NCBI RefSeq assembly: GCF_020622265.1
Contig: NZ_JACNMQ010000007.1
Span: 62,001-126,000, forward strand
Length of the DNA stretch: 64,000 nt
Direction of reading: 5' to 3'
Source of the DNA: Halomonas sp. M20
GTDB taxonomy: Bacteria; Pseudomonadota; Gammaproteobacteria; Pseudomonadales; Halomonadaceae
In this document: piece by piece, positions 7,989-17,244 of the stretch
How the letters are laid out: every line of letters begins with the position of its first letter
Position numbering within the stretch: the first letter of the stretch is position 1
The notes under the pieces: model-generated
Told to the model about the DNA's origin: nothing
Seen by the model: only the letters and a program-made list of their open reading frames with translations
Database searches by the model: none
Made by a program: the position numbers and the translations under genes

Positions 7989-8015
7989 CGGCCCGCAGCG
8001 TCATGCTGCGGGCCG
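7989..8015 (-). terminator. Candidate terminator after the MBL-fold hydrolase gene
   Basis: An 11-bp perfect stem CGGCCCGCAGC (7989-7999) / GCTGCGGGCCG (8005-8015) with a 5-base loop. On the minus strand it is followed only by TTTCC, so termination may be partial. It is 25 bases after the stop of the minus-strand gene. Confidence 0.55.
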
Positions 8016-8039
8016 AGACGTTAGCGGTAAGATGAATGC

Positions 8040-8999
8040 TTACCACAGACCGCGACGGTGGTTGTCCACCCAGCGGAACATGCCTCGAATGTTGTGGACG
8101 CGCATATACTCATAGCCGAACCAGTCGTCCTTGTGCTCGTTGCCCGCCGTGACGTTGCGCCACAGCTGGTCCCAGGGCATCCCCTCGCGATGGAGCTCGA
8201 GCACCTGGTCGTGCAGCTCGGTCATGTAGTCCCGCAGTGCGACCTGGTCCTCGGTGGTCGACGGGCTATAGTGGCCTACCTCGACCACGTCTGGATTTTT
8301 GTCGATCACCCAGTCCAGCGTTTCGATCCAGCCGGGATAGTAGAAGTCCAGAAAATCCATATAGGGGAAGGTCTCGGACTGGCACACATCCGTGCACTGC
8401 ATGGCGCTCAACTCGGGAATCCAGACCTGGACCATGCTGTTGGAGTGGTTGCCCGCCGTCTCGTGGTGGAGCAATACTTCGTAGTCGCCGAAGGTGACGG
8501 TCATCTCCTCGTCGAAGGTTATGGTGGGCTCGGCCACGGGCATCTTCTCGCCGATGATCGGCTCGAGGGCGTTGCGCTGCGCAATCACTTTGGCGCCGGC
8601 GTCCTGATACACGGTCGAGCCCGCGAGGTGGTCGAAATGCGCGTGGGTCAGGATGGCCAGGGTGATGTCCTTGTCGAAGCGCGACTTGATCTCGTCACGC
8701 AGCCATTCGGCCGCGCAATTGTTACCCGCATCGATGACCAGAGCGCCTTCGTCCTGAATCAGCACCAGCCCGGAATGGGTCGCCGGGAAGGTGTTGTTGG
8801 TGTGGCGATACAGATTCTCCTTGCCTTCGATCGGCACGAGGCTGCGTTCGACATCGCATTGATCGGCCCAGGGGTCGGGGGCGATCTCGCGACCTTCGAA
8901 CATCGACTTGTCGACGTCTTCACCGGTATGGGTGAAGGCCATCGCGGGGCTCGCGGCCGCCAGCAGCAGCGCGGTGGCCAGGGTACGTTTCTTCAGCAT
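8040..8999 (-). CDS. Exported metallo-beta-lactamase-fold hydrolase
   Basis: A 319-residue protein with a Sec signal peptide ending near AMA (residue 21). The zinc-binding motif THAHFDHLAG is at about residues 116-125, with further histidines in HHETAGNHSNSM and VEVGHYSP that can complete a binuclear site. Substrates of this subgroup (lactones, thioesters, phosphoesters) cannot be told from sequence. The gene starts 3 bases after the stop of the hydroxy-acid oxidase gene, so the two are almost certainly translated from one message, and both products are exported. A function on the product of that oxidase is an inference. Confidence 0.85.
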   Translation of the reverse strand: MLKKRTLATALLLAAASPAMAFTHTGEDVDKSMFEGREIAPDPWADQCDVERSLVPIEGKENLYRHTNNTFPATHSGLVLIQDEGALVIDAGNNCAAEWLRDEIKSRFDKDITLAILTHAHFDHLAGSTVYQDAGAKVIAQRNALEPIIGEKMPVAEPTITFDEEMTVTFGDYEVLLHHETAGNHSNSMVQVWIPELSAMQCTDVCQSETFPYMDFLDFYYPGWIETLDWVIDKNPDVVEVGHYSPSTTEDQVALRDYMTELHDQVLELHREGMPWDQLWRNVTAGNEHKDDWFGYEYMRVHNIRGMFRWVDNHRRGLW

Positions 9000-9002
9000 G
9001 AT

Positions 9003-10259
9003 TCAACCCTTTTGCATTTCGGCGCTGGCGCCGGTCATAGAGATGTAGGATGGATCGAGGTCGGCCATCGACCGGGCTCCGGTCAGCAGCAAGTCCGAGC
9101 GCAGCTCGTTGGCCAGCGATTCAAGCACCGATTGCACGCCCTTGGCGCCGCCAACGCCCAGGCCGTACAGCACCGGGCGGCCGACGGCGACGCAGGTCGC
9201 CCCCATCGCCAGCGCACGGATCACATCGATACCGCGACGGATGCCGCTGTCCATGATGACCGGCACGCGGCCGTCAACGGCCTTGGCGACCAGCGGCAGC
9301 GCGCTGATCGCGCCTGGCACACCGTCAATCTGGCGTCCGCCGTGGTTCGAGACCTGAATCGCATCCGCGCCGGCGGCGATGATGGGGTCGACGTCTTCGC
9401 CGCGCAGGATGCCCTTGACGATCACCGGCAGGCCGGTTTCGTCCTTGATCATCTTGATGTCGTCAGGGGTCAGGTCGGCCTTCTGATCCAGGAAGTTTCC
9501 GGTGCCGCCGAAGGCAGGGTCGTGGTTGCCGAAGGTCATGTCACTGCGAAACGGCATACCCATCGCGCGGAACTCATCGGGGGTGCCCGGCCCGAGGGCG
9601 TCGGCGGTCAGCACAATGGCGGAGTAGCCCGCATCCTTCGCGCGCCTGAGCAGCGACTTGGTGACGTTCACATCCTGGTTGAAGTATAGCTGGAACCATT
9701 TCGGGCCCGTGGTGGCTTCGGCAATCTGTTCCAAGGTCTTGTTCGAGGCACCGGACGAGCAATAGAGCGCCCCCGCCATACCCGCGCCCCGGGCGGTGGC
9801 GACTTCGCCTTCTTCATGGACCATGCGGTGGGCGCCCATCGGGGCGACGAAGAACGGGAAGGGCAGCTTTTGACCCAGAATCTCGACGGAAAGATCGATA
9901 TTGTCGGCGCTGACGCCGGTCAGGCGGTGGGTCATGATGCGAAAGTCTTCCATGGCGCGACGGTTTTCACGCAGGGTCCATTCATCGCCCTTGGCGCCGG
10001 TGACAAACACATAGCCCGCCTTGGGAATGGCGGCTTTGAAGTCGTCTTTCAGCCTTGGCAGGCTGACGATATCGAGTTCCTTGTTGGCAGTCGAAGCGCC
10101 ATAGCCGGAAGCGGCGGACGCGGCAGCCTTGGGCGCGGCGTTGGACGCCGATCCCGAGGAAGAGGTGGAGGAAGAGGTCTGTGCCAGGGCGGCCCCAGCG
10201 AAGGGCATCGCACCGACGGCGGTGGCGGCGTAGCCTAGAAAATTTCTGCGAGTGGTCAT
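9003..10259 (-). CDS. Tat-exported FMN-dependent alpha-hydroxy-acid oxidase/dehydrogenase
   Basis: A 418-residue member of the L-lactate dehydrogenase (LldD)/glycolate oxidase family. It begins with a twin-arginine signal (TTRRNFLG, hydrophobic stretch, AGAALAQ) and a Ser/Ala-rich linker to about residue 60; the TIM barrel follows. LYFNQDV, IVKGI with the FMN-contacting Lys, SNHGGRQIDG with the catalytic His near residue 304, and DSGIRRGIDVIRALAMGA are intact. Cytoplasmic or membrane-bound forms are usual; a Tat signal implies folding with FMN in the cytosol and action in the periplasm. Coupled to the MBL-fold gene downstream. The electron acceptor could be quinone, perhaps via the cytochrome b561 encoded 210 bases upstream. 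Confidence 0.87.
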   Translation of the reverse strand: MTTRRNFLGYAATAVGAMPFAGAALAQTSSSTSSSGSASNAAPKAAASAASGYGASTANKELDIVSLPRLKDDFKAAIPKAGYVFVTGAKGDEWTLRENRRAMEDFRIMTHRLTGVSADNIDLSVEILGQKLPFPFFVAPMGAHRMVHEEGEVATARGAGMAGALYCSSGASNKTLEQIAEATTGPKWFQLYFNQDVNVTKSLLRRAKDAGYSAIVLTADALGPGTPDEFRAMGMPFRSDMTFGNHDPAFGGTGNFLDQKADLTPDDIKMIKDETGLPVIVKGILRGEDVDPIIAAGADAIQVSNHGGRQIDGVPGAISALPLVAKAVDGRVPVIMDSGIRRGIDVIRALAMGATCVAVGRPVLYGLGVGGAKGVQSVLESLANELRSDLLLTGARSMADLDPSYISMTGASAEMQKG

Positions 10260-10469
10260 GTCAGGTCCCAGAGGTCAAAAAGTTTTTGGTACGTTATTCG
10301 CTCTCGTTGCGTTAGCGGCCAAGGCCGTGTTGTGCAGGATGAGCGTTCATAAACTACAGCATCACTTCCATTAGCGGTCGAGTACTCAATTTTCGCCGCG
10401 ATCATGACGATGGCTTGCCAGGGGTGCCCTGAAAACGGCTCCCGATCTCGGCGCGAACCTCGCCACGGC

Positions 10470-11033
10470 TCAATCTGACCGGCCACCGAACGTTTTACCG
10501 CTGAGCATACGCAGCAGTGTCCCGTCGCGATCGATCAGATGGTGCTTCAGTGCGCCTGCGACGTGAACCAGCACGATCGCCACAAGCGCGTATCCGAAAT
10601 AGGTATGCACGAACCTGGCGGGGGCGCTGAGCCACACGACCTCGCCGAGCCCGGGAATAGTGAACAGCCCGAAAACATCGACCGCGTGGTCACCGAACAG
10701 AGCTCTCATCAGCCCGGAAATCGGCATCAGCAGGATGCCGGCAAGCAGTAACCAATGCGTATAGGCTGCAGCCTTCTCCTGCCATGCAGGCATGGGGTCG
10801 GCTGGACCGGGGAACCCTTGCATCAGGCGCCAGCCCACCCGCCATACGCCGTATATCAGTACCAGCACGCCGGTTGCCATGTGCACGCCCTGCAGCCAAT
10901 CCTCCTCTTCACGATCCAGACCGCCGAAATTGAGATAAAGCCCCACTCCGAGCATGGCAATCATCGCGGCGGCGATGACCCAGTGATTGATGCGCGACAC
11001 AGTGTCATAGCTTTTTGGGGCTGACGATTTCAT
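10470..11033 (-). CDS. Cytochrome b561 family membrane protein
   Basis: A 187-residue protein with four membrane helices. SYDTVSRINHWVIAAAMIAML, GVHMATGVLVLIYGVWRVGWR, AYTHWLLLAGILLMPISG and FVHTYFGYALVAIVLVHVAGALKHH supply the paired histidines expected to bind two b hemes. Such proteins pass electrons between quinone and periplasmic partners, for example superoxide or dehydrogenases. It is in the same orientation as the exported oxidase gene 210 bases downstream and as the RND genes upstream. A link to the oxidase is plausible but unproven. Confidence 0.88.
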   Translation of the reverse strand: MKSSAPKSYDTVSRINHWVIAAAMIAMLGVGLYLNFGGLDREEEDWLQGVHMATGVLVLIYGVWRVGWRLMQGFPGPADPMPAWQEKAAAYTHWLLLAGILLMPISGLMRALFGDHAVDVFGLFTIPGLGEVVWLSAPARFVHTYFGYALVAIVLVHVAGALKHHLIDRDGTLLRMLSGKTFGGRSD

Positions 11034-11095
11034 GCGATGACTCCTGTATGAAAAAGGATCGCTAGGTGAATAATAGTTAAAAACAGCAAGGTGCC

Positions 11096-14000
11096 TCAGT
11101 TTGTTTGCTCGCGGCGCCAGCTCAGCACCGACACCGTCAGCGCGGGCAAGAACGTCAGCGTGACCGTGGCCGCCCCCAGCAGACCGAACAACACGATGGC
11201 CCCCACCCCCCGATACAGTTCCGTGCCTTCGCCGGGCAAAAACACCAGCGGCGACAGGCCGCAGATGGTGGTCAATGTGGTCATGGCAATGGGTCGCAGG
11301 CGGGTGGCCACCGCACCGATCACGGCATCCACCACCGAGGCGCCGTGGGTACGCAGATTCTGGCGGGCCTGTTCCACCACCAGGATCGGGTTGTTGACCA
11401 CCGTTCCCATCAGAATCAGAAAGCCCAGCATGGTGATCATGTCAAAGGGCTGACTGAGGGGGCGCAGGCCAATCATCGGCAAGAGCCCGCCAACCAGATT
11501 CATCAGCGCCAGACCCACGATGCCTCCGGCAATCCCCAGCGGAATCGCGGTCAGTATCAGCAGGGGAAAGCCCCAGTGGGAGAAGATGGCTACCAGCAGC
11601 AGATAGACAATCACCAGCGCGATCATGAAGTTACCGCTGAGTGCATCCCGAGTGGCATTGAGCTGATCGCTGGCGCCGGAGATCTCGATGGCGACATCCG
11701 TGGGCACTTCGCCGCTATCACGCATGGCGGCCAGCAGTTCGGTGTTGACGCGTTCGACGCCAGCTTCAAGAGGCACGTCTTCGGGTGGAATCACGTTGAG
11801 GGTCACGGTCCTGCGGCCGTCAAGGCGCCGCACGACGCTGGTATCGACGGTTTCTTCGATGGCGGCCAGGCTGGACAGCGGCAGCGTCGCGCCTTGCGGC
11901 GTATACACCATGGCATCCGGCAACACCTGCAGGCCCGGATTCGGGCCTTTACTGCCGTACAGATAGATATCGATTTTCTCGTCGTCGAGGAAGAAATCGT
12001 CCACGTAGGCCCCTTCCGTCAGCGACGCCACGGTAAAGCCGATCGCTTCGGTATCCAGCCCCAGCTCGGCGGCGCGATCCCAGTCCGGGCGCACCTGGAT
12101 CAGCGGCTGCGCCAGGGACAGGGTGGCCGGTTGCGTCTGGATGCGGGGGTTGTCGAATATCGTCTGGGCCCGCTGGTAGGCGCGGTTGGCGACGCGATAG
12201 ATGGACACCAGATCGGGGCCGGATATGTCCAGATTGATGCTGCGGGTTCCCCCATCGTTGCTGGAGATGATCGACCCCTTGGCGGCAAAGGCGCGCATGC
12301 CGGGGAACCGCTCGTAAAGTTCGGTGAGCTCTGTCATCAACGCTTCGATGTGATCAGGGTCGCGGGTTTGCGCGATGATGCGCATGTCCGTGGGATTGAC
12401 TTGGGTGTACATGAAGGCCAGCGGCGGGATCGAGGTCTCCCCCGCTTCGTAGGACGCCGGATCGGCGTTCACCTGGGGCAGCAGCTGCGCTTCCACCTGC
12501 TGGGCGATGCGATCCATTTCCTCGAGGTTGTAGCCCGGCGGGGCGTTCATGGAGGCAAAGGTCTTGGGCTCCTCCCCCTCGGGCAGGTATTCCGCCGGCG
12601 GGGTCAGCACCAGGATGATCAGGGCGCTCACGGCGACGGTGCCCAGAATCACCGCGCCACGCCGCAGCGGGCCGGCCACCAGCCAGCGCACCGCCGATAC
12701 CATGGCCCCGGCCCAGCCCCCGGCGGTTACATTGCCGTATTCATCCGTCGCGGATTGACCATTGCCGAAGTCCAGCCGCGCACTCAGGGTGGGAATGAGA
12801 GTGACCGCCACCAGCATCGAGGCGAAGATGGCTGAAGAAATGGCGATCGCCACGTCCGAATACAGCTGGCCGGCTTCTTCTTCGATGAACAGAATGGGCA
12901 GGAACACCAGCATGGTGGTCATGGTCGAGGCGAGCACCGCCGGCCAGACTTCCTGAACTCCTTTCAGCGCGGACGCAAACCGGTCCAGGCCCAGTCGGCG
13001 GTGCCGTTCGATGTTTTCCAGCACGACGATACTGTTATCCACGGTCATGCCGAGCGCGAACGCGACCCCGGCCAGGGAAATCACGTTGATGGTACGACCG
13101 GTGAGCATCAGGCCCATGAAGGCGGCGATGGCGCACAGCGGCACGCCGACCACGCCGGTAAAGGTCGCGCGGCCAGAACGCAGGAACAGATACATAACCA
13201 GGGTGGCAAAGACGGCGCCGATCCCCAGGTTGGTCCAGACGTTGGCCACCGAGGCCTCGACGTAGCGCACATCATCGTTGGTGAGGGTAAGCCGCATCCC
13301 TTCTGGTTCCAGCACCTCCTCATTGATGCGTTTCACTTCGTCCAGCATGGCGCGCTTGATATCGATGACGTTCGAGCCGGCTTCCCGGCGCACTCGCATC
13401 ATCAGCACGCGCTGACCGTTGACGTAGGACAGCTCGCGCATGCGGGACTGCCCTTGGCGCACCGCAGCCACCTCTGAGAGTCTCACCACGCTGTCGCCGC
13501 GGCGGGAAACCACCAGCTGGCGCAGTTCGTCCAGATCACGGAACCGGCCTTCGGTTCGCAGCAGATAGCGACGCTTGCCGGCGTCCACCTCACCGCCGGA
13601 GACGTCCTGATTGCGGCGGGTGATGGCGTCACGCAGATCGAGCAGGCTCAGGCCACGCTGGGCCAGTTTCGCTTCATCCACGATGATCTGCATCTGCCGG
13701 TCGGCGCCGCCGCCCACCGTCACCTCCGAGACGCCGGCCACGCTCTCCATCCGGGGCCTGACGCGATCCTCCACAAAGTCGCGCATCAGATCGATATTCA
13801 GCTCGTTCGGATTGTCCGGCAGGGTGGTGATGCGAAAGCCCATGAAGGCGTTGGAAGAAAAAGAGGCGGCCACGATGCGCGGCTCATCGACATTGTTGGG
13901 GTAGCTGGGCACCTGACTGAGGGCGTTGTTCACCTGGATCAGGGTTTCGGTGATATCGACCCCAAATGGAAACTCCAGCTCGATTTCGGCAACGCCGCTG

Positions 14001-14248
14001 GTAGCCGTCGAGGTCAGCTCACTGAGGTTGGGTACGTTGCGCAGAAAGCGCTCCTGCTCGATCAGTATTTCCTTCTCGATGTCCTGGGGGGTGGCGCCCG
14101 CCCAGGTGGTTTCGACCGTGACCGTGCGGGTTTCCAGATCCGGAATCATCTGAATGGGAATGCGCAGCGCCGCGGCCGCCCCAAGAATCGTGAGGATCAA
14201 GGTGATTACCGTCACCAGGGTGCCGTGGCGAATGATTCCGGCAAACAT
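11096..14248 (-). CDS. RND efflux pump permease (AcrB/MexB-like, HAE family)
   Basis: A 1050-residue inner-membrane proton-driven transporter of normal RND length. One N-terminal helix, a large periplasmic loop, helices 2-6 (about residues 335-500, with GMTVDNSIVVLENIERHRR carrying the proton-relay Asp residues in helix 4), a second loop, and the C-terminal helices with MGTVVNNPILVVEQARQ. The start ATG overlaps the stop of the adaptor gene (TGATG), so the two subunits are coupled. No outer-membrane channel gene is adjacent; a TolC-type protein encoded elsewhere would be needed. Drug or metal specificity is not clear; no CusA-type methionine set was noticed. Confidence 0.92.
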   Translation of the reverse strand: MFAGIIRHGTLVTVITLILTILGAAAALRIPIQMIPDLETRTVTVETTWAGATPQDIEKEILIEQERFLRNVPNLSELTSTATSGVAEIELEFPFGVDITETLIQVNNALSQVPSYPNNVDEPRIVAASFSSNAFMGFRITTLPDNPNELNIDLMRDFVEDRVRPRMESVAGVSEVTVGGGADRQMQIIVDEAKLAQRGLSLLDLRDAITRRNQDVSGGEVDAGKRRYLLRTEGRFRDLDELRQLVVSRRGDSVVRLSEVAAVRQGQSRMRELSYVNGQRVLMMRVRREAGSNVIDIKRAMLDEVKRINEEVLEPEGMRLTLTNDDVRYVEASVANVWTNLGIGAVFATLVMYLFLRSGRATFTGVVGVPLCAIAAFMGLMLTGRTINVISLAGVAFALGMTVDNSIVVLENIERHRRLGLDRFASALKGVQEVWPAVLASTMTTMLVFLPILFIEEEAGQLYSDVAIAISSAIFASMLVAVTLIPTLSARLDFGNGQSATDEYGNVTAGGWAGAMVSAVRWLVAGPLRRGAVILGTVAVSALIILVLTPPAEYLPEGEEPKTFASMNAPPGYNLEEMDRIAQQVEAQLLPQVNADPASYEAGETSIPPLAFMYTQVNPTDMRIIAQTRDPDHIEALMTELTELYERFPGMRAFAAKGSIISSNDGGTRSINLDISGPDLVSIYRVANRAYQRAQTIFDNPRIQTQPATLSLAQPLIQVRPDWDRAAELGLDTEAIGFTVASLTEGAYVDDFFLDDEKIDIYLYGSKGPNPGLQVLPDAMVYTPQGATLPLSSLAAIEETVDTSVVRRLDGRRTVTLNVIPPEDVPLEAGVERVNTELLAAMRDSGEVPTDVAIEISGASDQLNATRDALSGNFMIALVIVYLLLVAIFSHWGFPLLILTAIPLGIAGGIVGLALMNLVGGLLPMIGLRPLSQPFDMITMLGFLILMGTVVNNPILVVEQARQNLRTHGASVVDAVIGAVATRLRPIAMTTLTTICGLSPLVFLPGEGTELYRGVGAIVLFGLLGAATVTLTFLPALTVSVLSWRREQTN

Positions 14249-15351
14249 CAGCGCGCGCTCCGCGGCGCTTGGGTGACTCGGGCGCCTTCCTGCAGGGATT
14301 CATTGCCACGCACCACCACCTGTTCGGTGCCGTCGAGTCCGCTCAGAATCTCTACGCGGTCGCTAAACCCGGCGCCGATTTCCACCCGCTTTTCCCGAAC
14401 TTCATACTCCTTTTCCCGAACTTCATCATCCGAGCCGCTGACCGGCTCGGCAATCCACACCGTCACCCGGCCCTCGGGATAGCGGTTGATCGCATCCCGC
14501 GAAACCGTCAGACCCTGCTCGCCGGTGGCTACCTGCAGCGTGGCCTTGACCGCCATGCCGGGCAGCACCTGCAGTTCATCGCCACCGGTTGTCCGCAGCA
14601 GAAAGGTTCTGGCCTGAGGGTCGTTGACCGGCACCAGGGAGTCGATGGTCAAGGAGACTGGTTCTGCTTCGGTGCCGACAGGAGTGGCCAGCAGCCGGGC
14701 ATTGTCGTCAATGCGCTGGTAGTAGCTCTGGGGTACGCGAAAGTCCAGTCGCAGGTTCGTGGTATCCACCAGCGTCAGCAGCGTGTCTCCGGGGGTCACC
14801 CACTCGCCAAGATCCGCCGACCGGCTGCTGACCACGCCGTCATAAGGGGCTTTGATGCTATGGCGCTCATGCAAGACCTGACGGCGCGCCTCTTCGGCTT
14901 TCAGCCGGGCCAGCGCGGCTTCGGTCGCCGACACTTCACTTTCCCGGGCGCTTACTTCGGTGGCGGCGATATTGCGGCCCGCCCCCACGGATTCGGCCTC
15001 GGTAAAGCGCCGGCGCGCTTCTGCCAGGAGTGCCTGAGCTTCCGCGGATTCCGCACGAGCGCTTTGTAGTTCAAGCGTCGCTTCTTTCTCGTCCAGGCCG
15101 ATCAATAGATCGCCGGCGGCCACGCGATCGCCTGCATTCACCTGAACGCTATCCACAAGGCCAGCCACCGCTGCCGAGAGCTGCGACGTGCGCAGCGCAT
15201 TGACCGTGCCATTGAGGCGCACTTCGCTGATGATGTCCGTTCGGGTTACCTTTTCAAGGGCCACTCCCGGGCGGTCTTGGGCCTGCGCCGACAGCACTGA
15301 AAGGCACCACAACATTGTCAGGCACCATGATCGACGGATAACCGGTTTCAC
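14248..15351 (-). CDS. RND efflux periplasmic adaptor (membrane fusion protein)
   Basis: A 367-residue AcrA/MexA-type adaptor. The GTG at 15351 is chosen because AAGGAG lies just upstream and it gives a proper signal peptide ending SAQAQ; a longer frame to 15420 lacks both. The order is a lipoyl half-motif (VAGLVDSVQVNAGDRVAAGDLL), an Ala/Glu-rich coiled-coil hairpin, the second lipoyl half (IKAPYDGVVSSRSADLGEWV) and a beta-barrel. It links the RND permease to an outer-membrane channel. The stop overlaps the permease start. Confidence 0.9.
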   Translation of the reverse strand: MKPVIRRSWCLTMLWCLSVLSAQAQDRPGVALEKVTRTDIISEVRLNGTVNALRTSQLSAAVAGLVDSVQVNAGDRVAAGDLLIGLDEKEATLELQSARAESAEAQALLAEARRRFTEAESVGAGRNIAATEVSARESEVSATEAALARLKAEEARRQVLHERHSIKAPYDGVVSSRSADLGEWVTPGDTLLTLVDTTNLRLDFRVPQSYYQRIDDNARLLATPVGTEAEPVSLTIDSLVPVNDPQARTFLLRTTGGDELQVLPGMAVKATLQVATGEQGLTVSRDAINRYPEGRVTVWIAEPVSGSDDEVREKEYEVREKRVEIGAGFSDRVEILSGLDGTEQVVVRGNESLQEGARVTQAPRSAR

Positions 15352-15442
15352 CAAGCTACTCCTTGTCCTGGGCTCCGCGCTGAAAGCGGACCGGATGCCA
15401 TTCAAGTGGTTGTATATCAATAGAATCTAATAACAAGCCACT

Positions 15443-15487
15443 AAAAGCGGCGCCATCTCCATTACCGGTAATGGAAAGATAGCGCCG
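15443..15487 (-). terminator. Intrinsic terminator after the small secreted protein gene
   Basis: CGGCGC (15448-15453) pairs with GCGCCG (15482-15487); within it CCATTA/TAATGG pair around CCGG. On the minus strand the hairpin runs into CTTTTAG. It separates the small gene at 15551-15853 from the efflux operon. Confidence 0.65.
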
Positions 15488-15550
15488 TAGATCGAGTAAA
15501 TAAAAGCCACTATTGCAAAGCGGGCGACGAACGATGAGTCGCCTGGTCCA

Positions 15551-15853
15551 TTACCAGTCAAGCGGTTTGGACGCCGTCGGCTCGTTGCTGGAGTCATTGG
15601 AGTAGCTTGTCTCACTGGCAGTTACTTCCGATATATAAATCGCATGTTGCTTGAGCGCATCGCTTTGGCCGAGCAAGTTTCTTGCCTGCTTTTTCGTAAT
15701 ATCCTGCTGAGAAACGTTGATATTCTGCTGCGATATCGTGGATGAAAGCGGCTCGCGAATTTCCTCGTTGATGCGGGCGGTCACTGCGCTGGCAGATGCG
15801 GTCATGGAGAAAGTCGCGGCGACAATTGCTGAGAAAAGCAGTGTGGTTTTCAT
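15551..15853 (-). CDS. Small secreted protein of unknown function
   Basis: A 100-residue frame with a clear Sec signal (MKTTLLFSAIVAATF, cleavage after ASASA near residue 23) and a strong GGAGGT ribosome site. The mature 77 residues are polar, rich in Ser, Gln, Asn and Glu, without cysteines; SSTISQQNINVSQQDITKKQ suggests an amphipathic helical start and the C-terminal third looks disordered. I do not recognise the family. It has its own terminator and lies between the efflux operon and a LysR gene. Confidence 0.65.
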   Translation of the reverse strand: MKTTLLFSAIVAATFSMTASASAVTARINEEIREPLSSTISQQNINVSQQDITKKQARNLLGQSDALKQHAIYISEVTASETSYSNDSSNEPTASKPLDW

Positions 15854-16001
15854 GATTTCTACCTCCGATTGAATACGTCTGGTTGGCTGTGTTTCTAAGC
15901 AAAATTATGCGCACTTGCCCCGGATGATTCGAATCGAACGTGGCAAAAATAGTTATCATGCCGATTAATGGTATATAAATGACGACGATAATGACGTGAA
16001 C

Positions 16002-16934
16002 TTAATCACCGAATGGCGTCACGGGATTTTCCGCATCATCTGCGAGCATTTGAATGCGCGATCGCATCCACCGCTCAGCGGGATCGTTGTCCTGCGCGCC
16101 GCTCCATACCATGGACAGATCGAAGTCGGAAGCCTCGAAGGGCAGCGCCTCTTCGCGCAGCCCGCCATGGGCGGTGAGCGTCGCCGCCACATAGTCCGGC
16201 ACCGTGGCGATGATGTTCGTTTCCGAAAGCAGCGTGCTCAAACCACTGAACTGAGAAATGGCCAGCACGATTTGCCGGGCGCGTCCCTGCGCCGCCAAAT
16301 ACTTGTCGACAAAACCGCTCAGGTCTCCCGCAGGGGACACCAGGGCATGCGGGCGGGCGCAGTACTCGTCCAACGACAAGGCGCCGGGGATGCGGTCGGC
16401 GCGTAATACCCTGGGCTTGCTGACACGCAGCCTTTTGCGTTTGGCGTTGGCAGGCAGTTCGCTCGTATGGCTGACCCCCAGGGATATCTCGCCGGAGCTG
16501 AGCAGCGTCGGCATCAAGAGATGGTTGGCGCGGCGCACGACCAGCACGATATTCGGCGCCTCCGACCGTATGCGCCGAAGCAGGGAAGGCATCAGCCCGA
16601 ATTCCACGTCATCGGAAAGGCCGATGCGAAAGACCCTGTCGCTGGTGGCAGGGTCAAACTCCTGAGTATGGCTGAGCGCATTGGAGATGGCATCCAGCGC
16701 CGGGTGCAGCTGGGTGAATATTTCCTCGGCCCGGGCAGTGGGTTCCATGGTACGCCCGGTGCGTATGAACAGGGGATCGTCAAACAGTTGGCGCAGGCGT
16801 GAAAGGGCCGCGCTGATCGCGGGTTGACCGAGGAAAAGCTTCTCCGCGGTTCGCGTGACGCTGCGCTCGTGCATTAGCGTCTCGAACACCACCAGCAGGT
16901 TGAAGTCGACACGTCTAAGATCGCTGCGATTCAT
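16002..16934 (-). CDS. LysR family transcriptional regulator
   Basis: A 310-residue regulator from the ATG at 16934, chosen because GGAGAG lies upstream; the frame extends to 16991 without an RBS. The N-terminal winged helix-turn-helix is clear (LLVVFETLMHERSVTRTAEK, LGQPAISAALSRLRQLFDDP, FIRTGR), of the NodD/LeuO-like subtype with the conserved DPLF. An effector domain follows. The target is unknown; the next gene upstream on the same strand is the hydroquinone reductase. Confidence 0.87.
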   Translation of the reverse strand: MNRSDLRRVDFNLLVVFETLMHERSVTRTAEKLFLGQPAISAALSRLRQLFDDPLFIRTGRTMEPTARAEEIFTQLHPALDAISNALSHTQEFDPATSDRVFRIGLSDDVEFGLMPSLLRRIRSEAPNIVLVVRRANHLLMPTLLSSGEISLGVSHTSELPANAKRKRLRVSKPRVLRADRIPGALSLDEYCARPHALVSPAGDLSGFVDKYLAAQGRARQIVLAISQFSGLSTLLSETNIIATVPDYVAATLTAHGGLREEALPFEASDFDLSMVWSGAQDNDPAERWMRSRIQMLADDAENPVTPFGD

Positions 16935-17205
16935 CGATCGTCTCTCCAGAGTCACACAAGACTCGAACTCGTGAGTCACTGTCTTGATCAAGTCAAAGCG
17001 GACACATTTTCAAGCCGCGGCTGCCAATTCGATCTTTCTCGACATCTGATAGCCGGGGGCGAATGGAGCCACCAGACAGCGCCATCCTTGCAGCATCCAG
17101 ATCACGATGATGGTGACCACTGAAGAGCGGCACCGGCGACTTCCACTACGGTGAGGCGGCCCGCATGAGCCCTTAACAGGGGAGGTTGGTATGGCCGAAA
17201 ATTGA
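16935..17205. other. Intergenic stretch between LysR gene and hydroquinone reductase
   Basis: The roughly 310-base gap up to 17244 holds the terminator-like hairpin at 17206-17227 and presumably the promoter of the LysR gene near its right-hand side. An 85-codon minus-strand frame crosses it and the end of the reductase gene but has no protein-like features. Confidence 0.4.
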
Positions 17206-17227
17206 ATCGCCTCTCTCTGGAGGCGAT
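17206..17227 (-). terminator. Candidate terminator after the hydroquinone reductase gene
   Basis: ATCGCCTC (17206-17213) and GAGGCGAT (17220-17227) form an 8-bp stem with a 6-base loop. On the minus strand TTCAATTTT follows. It is 18 bases after the reductase stop codon. Confidence 0.6.
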
Positions 17228-17244
17228 CCACAGTGCGTGCCTGA

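Noticed and set aside
8058-9689. 543-codon plus-strand frame
   Set aside because: It lies opposite the MBL-fold and oxidase genes, has His/Gly/Val-rich non-protein-like composition and no ribosome site; a high-GC shadow.
10256-10486. 76-codon minus-strand frame between oxidase and b561
   Set aside because: Overlaps the oxidase start, composition not protein-like, no ribosome site.
11105-12835. 576-codon plus-strand frame, His/Gln/Arg-rich
   Set aside because: Antisense shadow of the RND permease.
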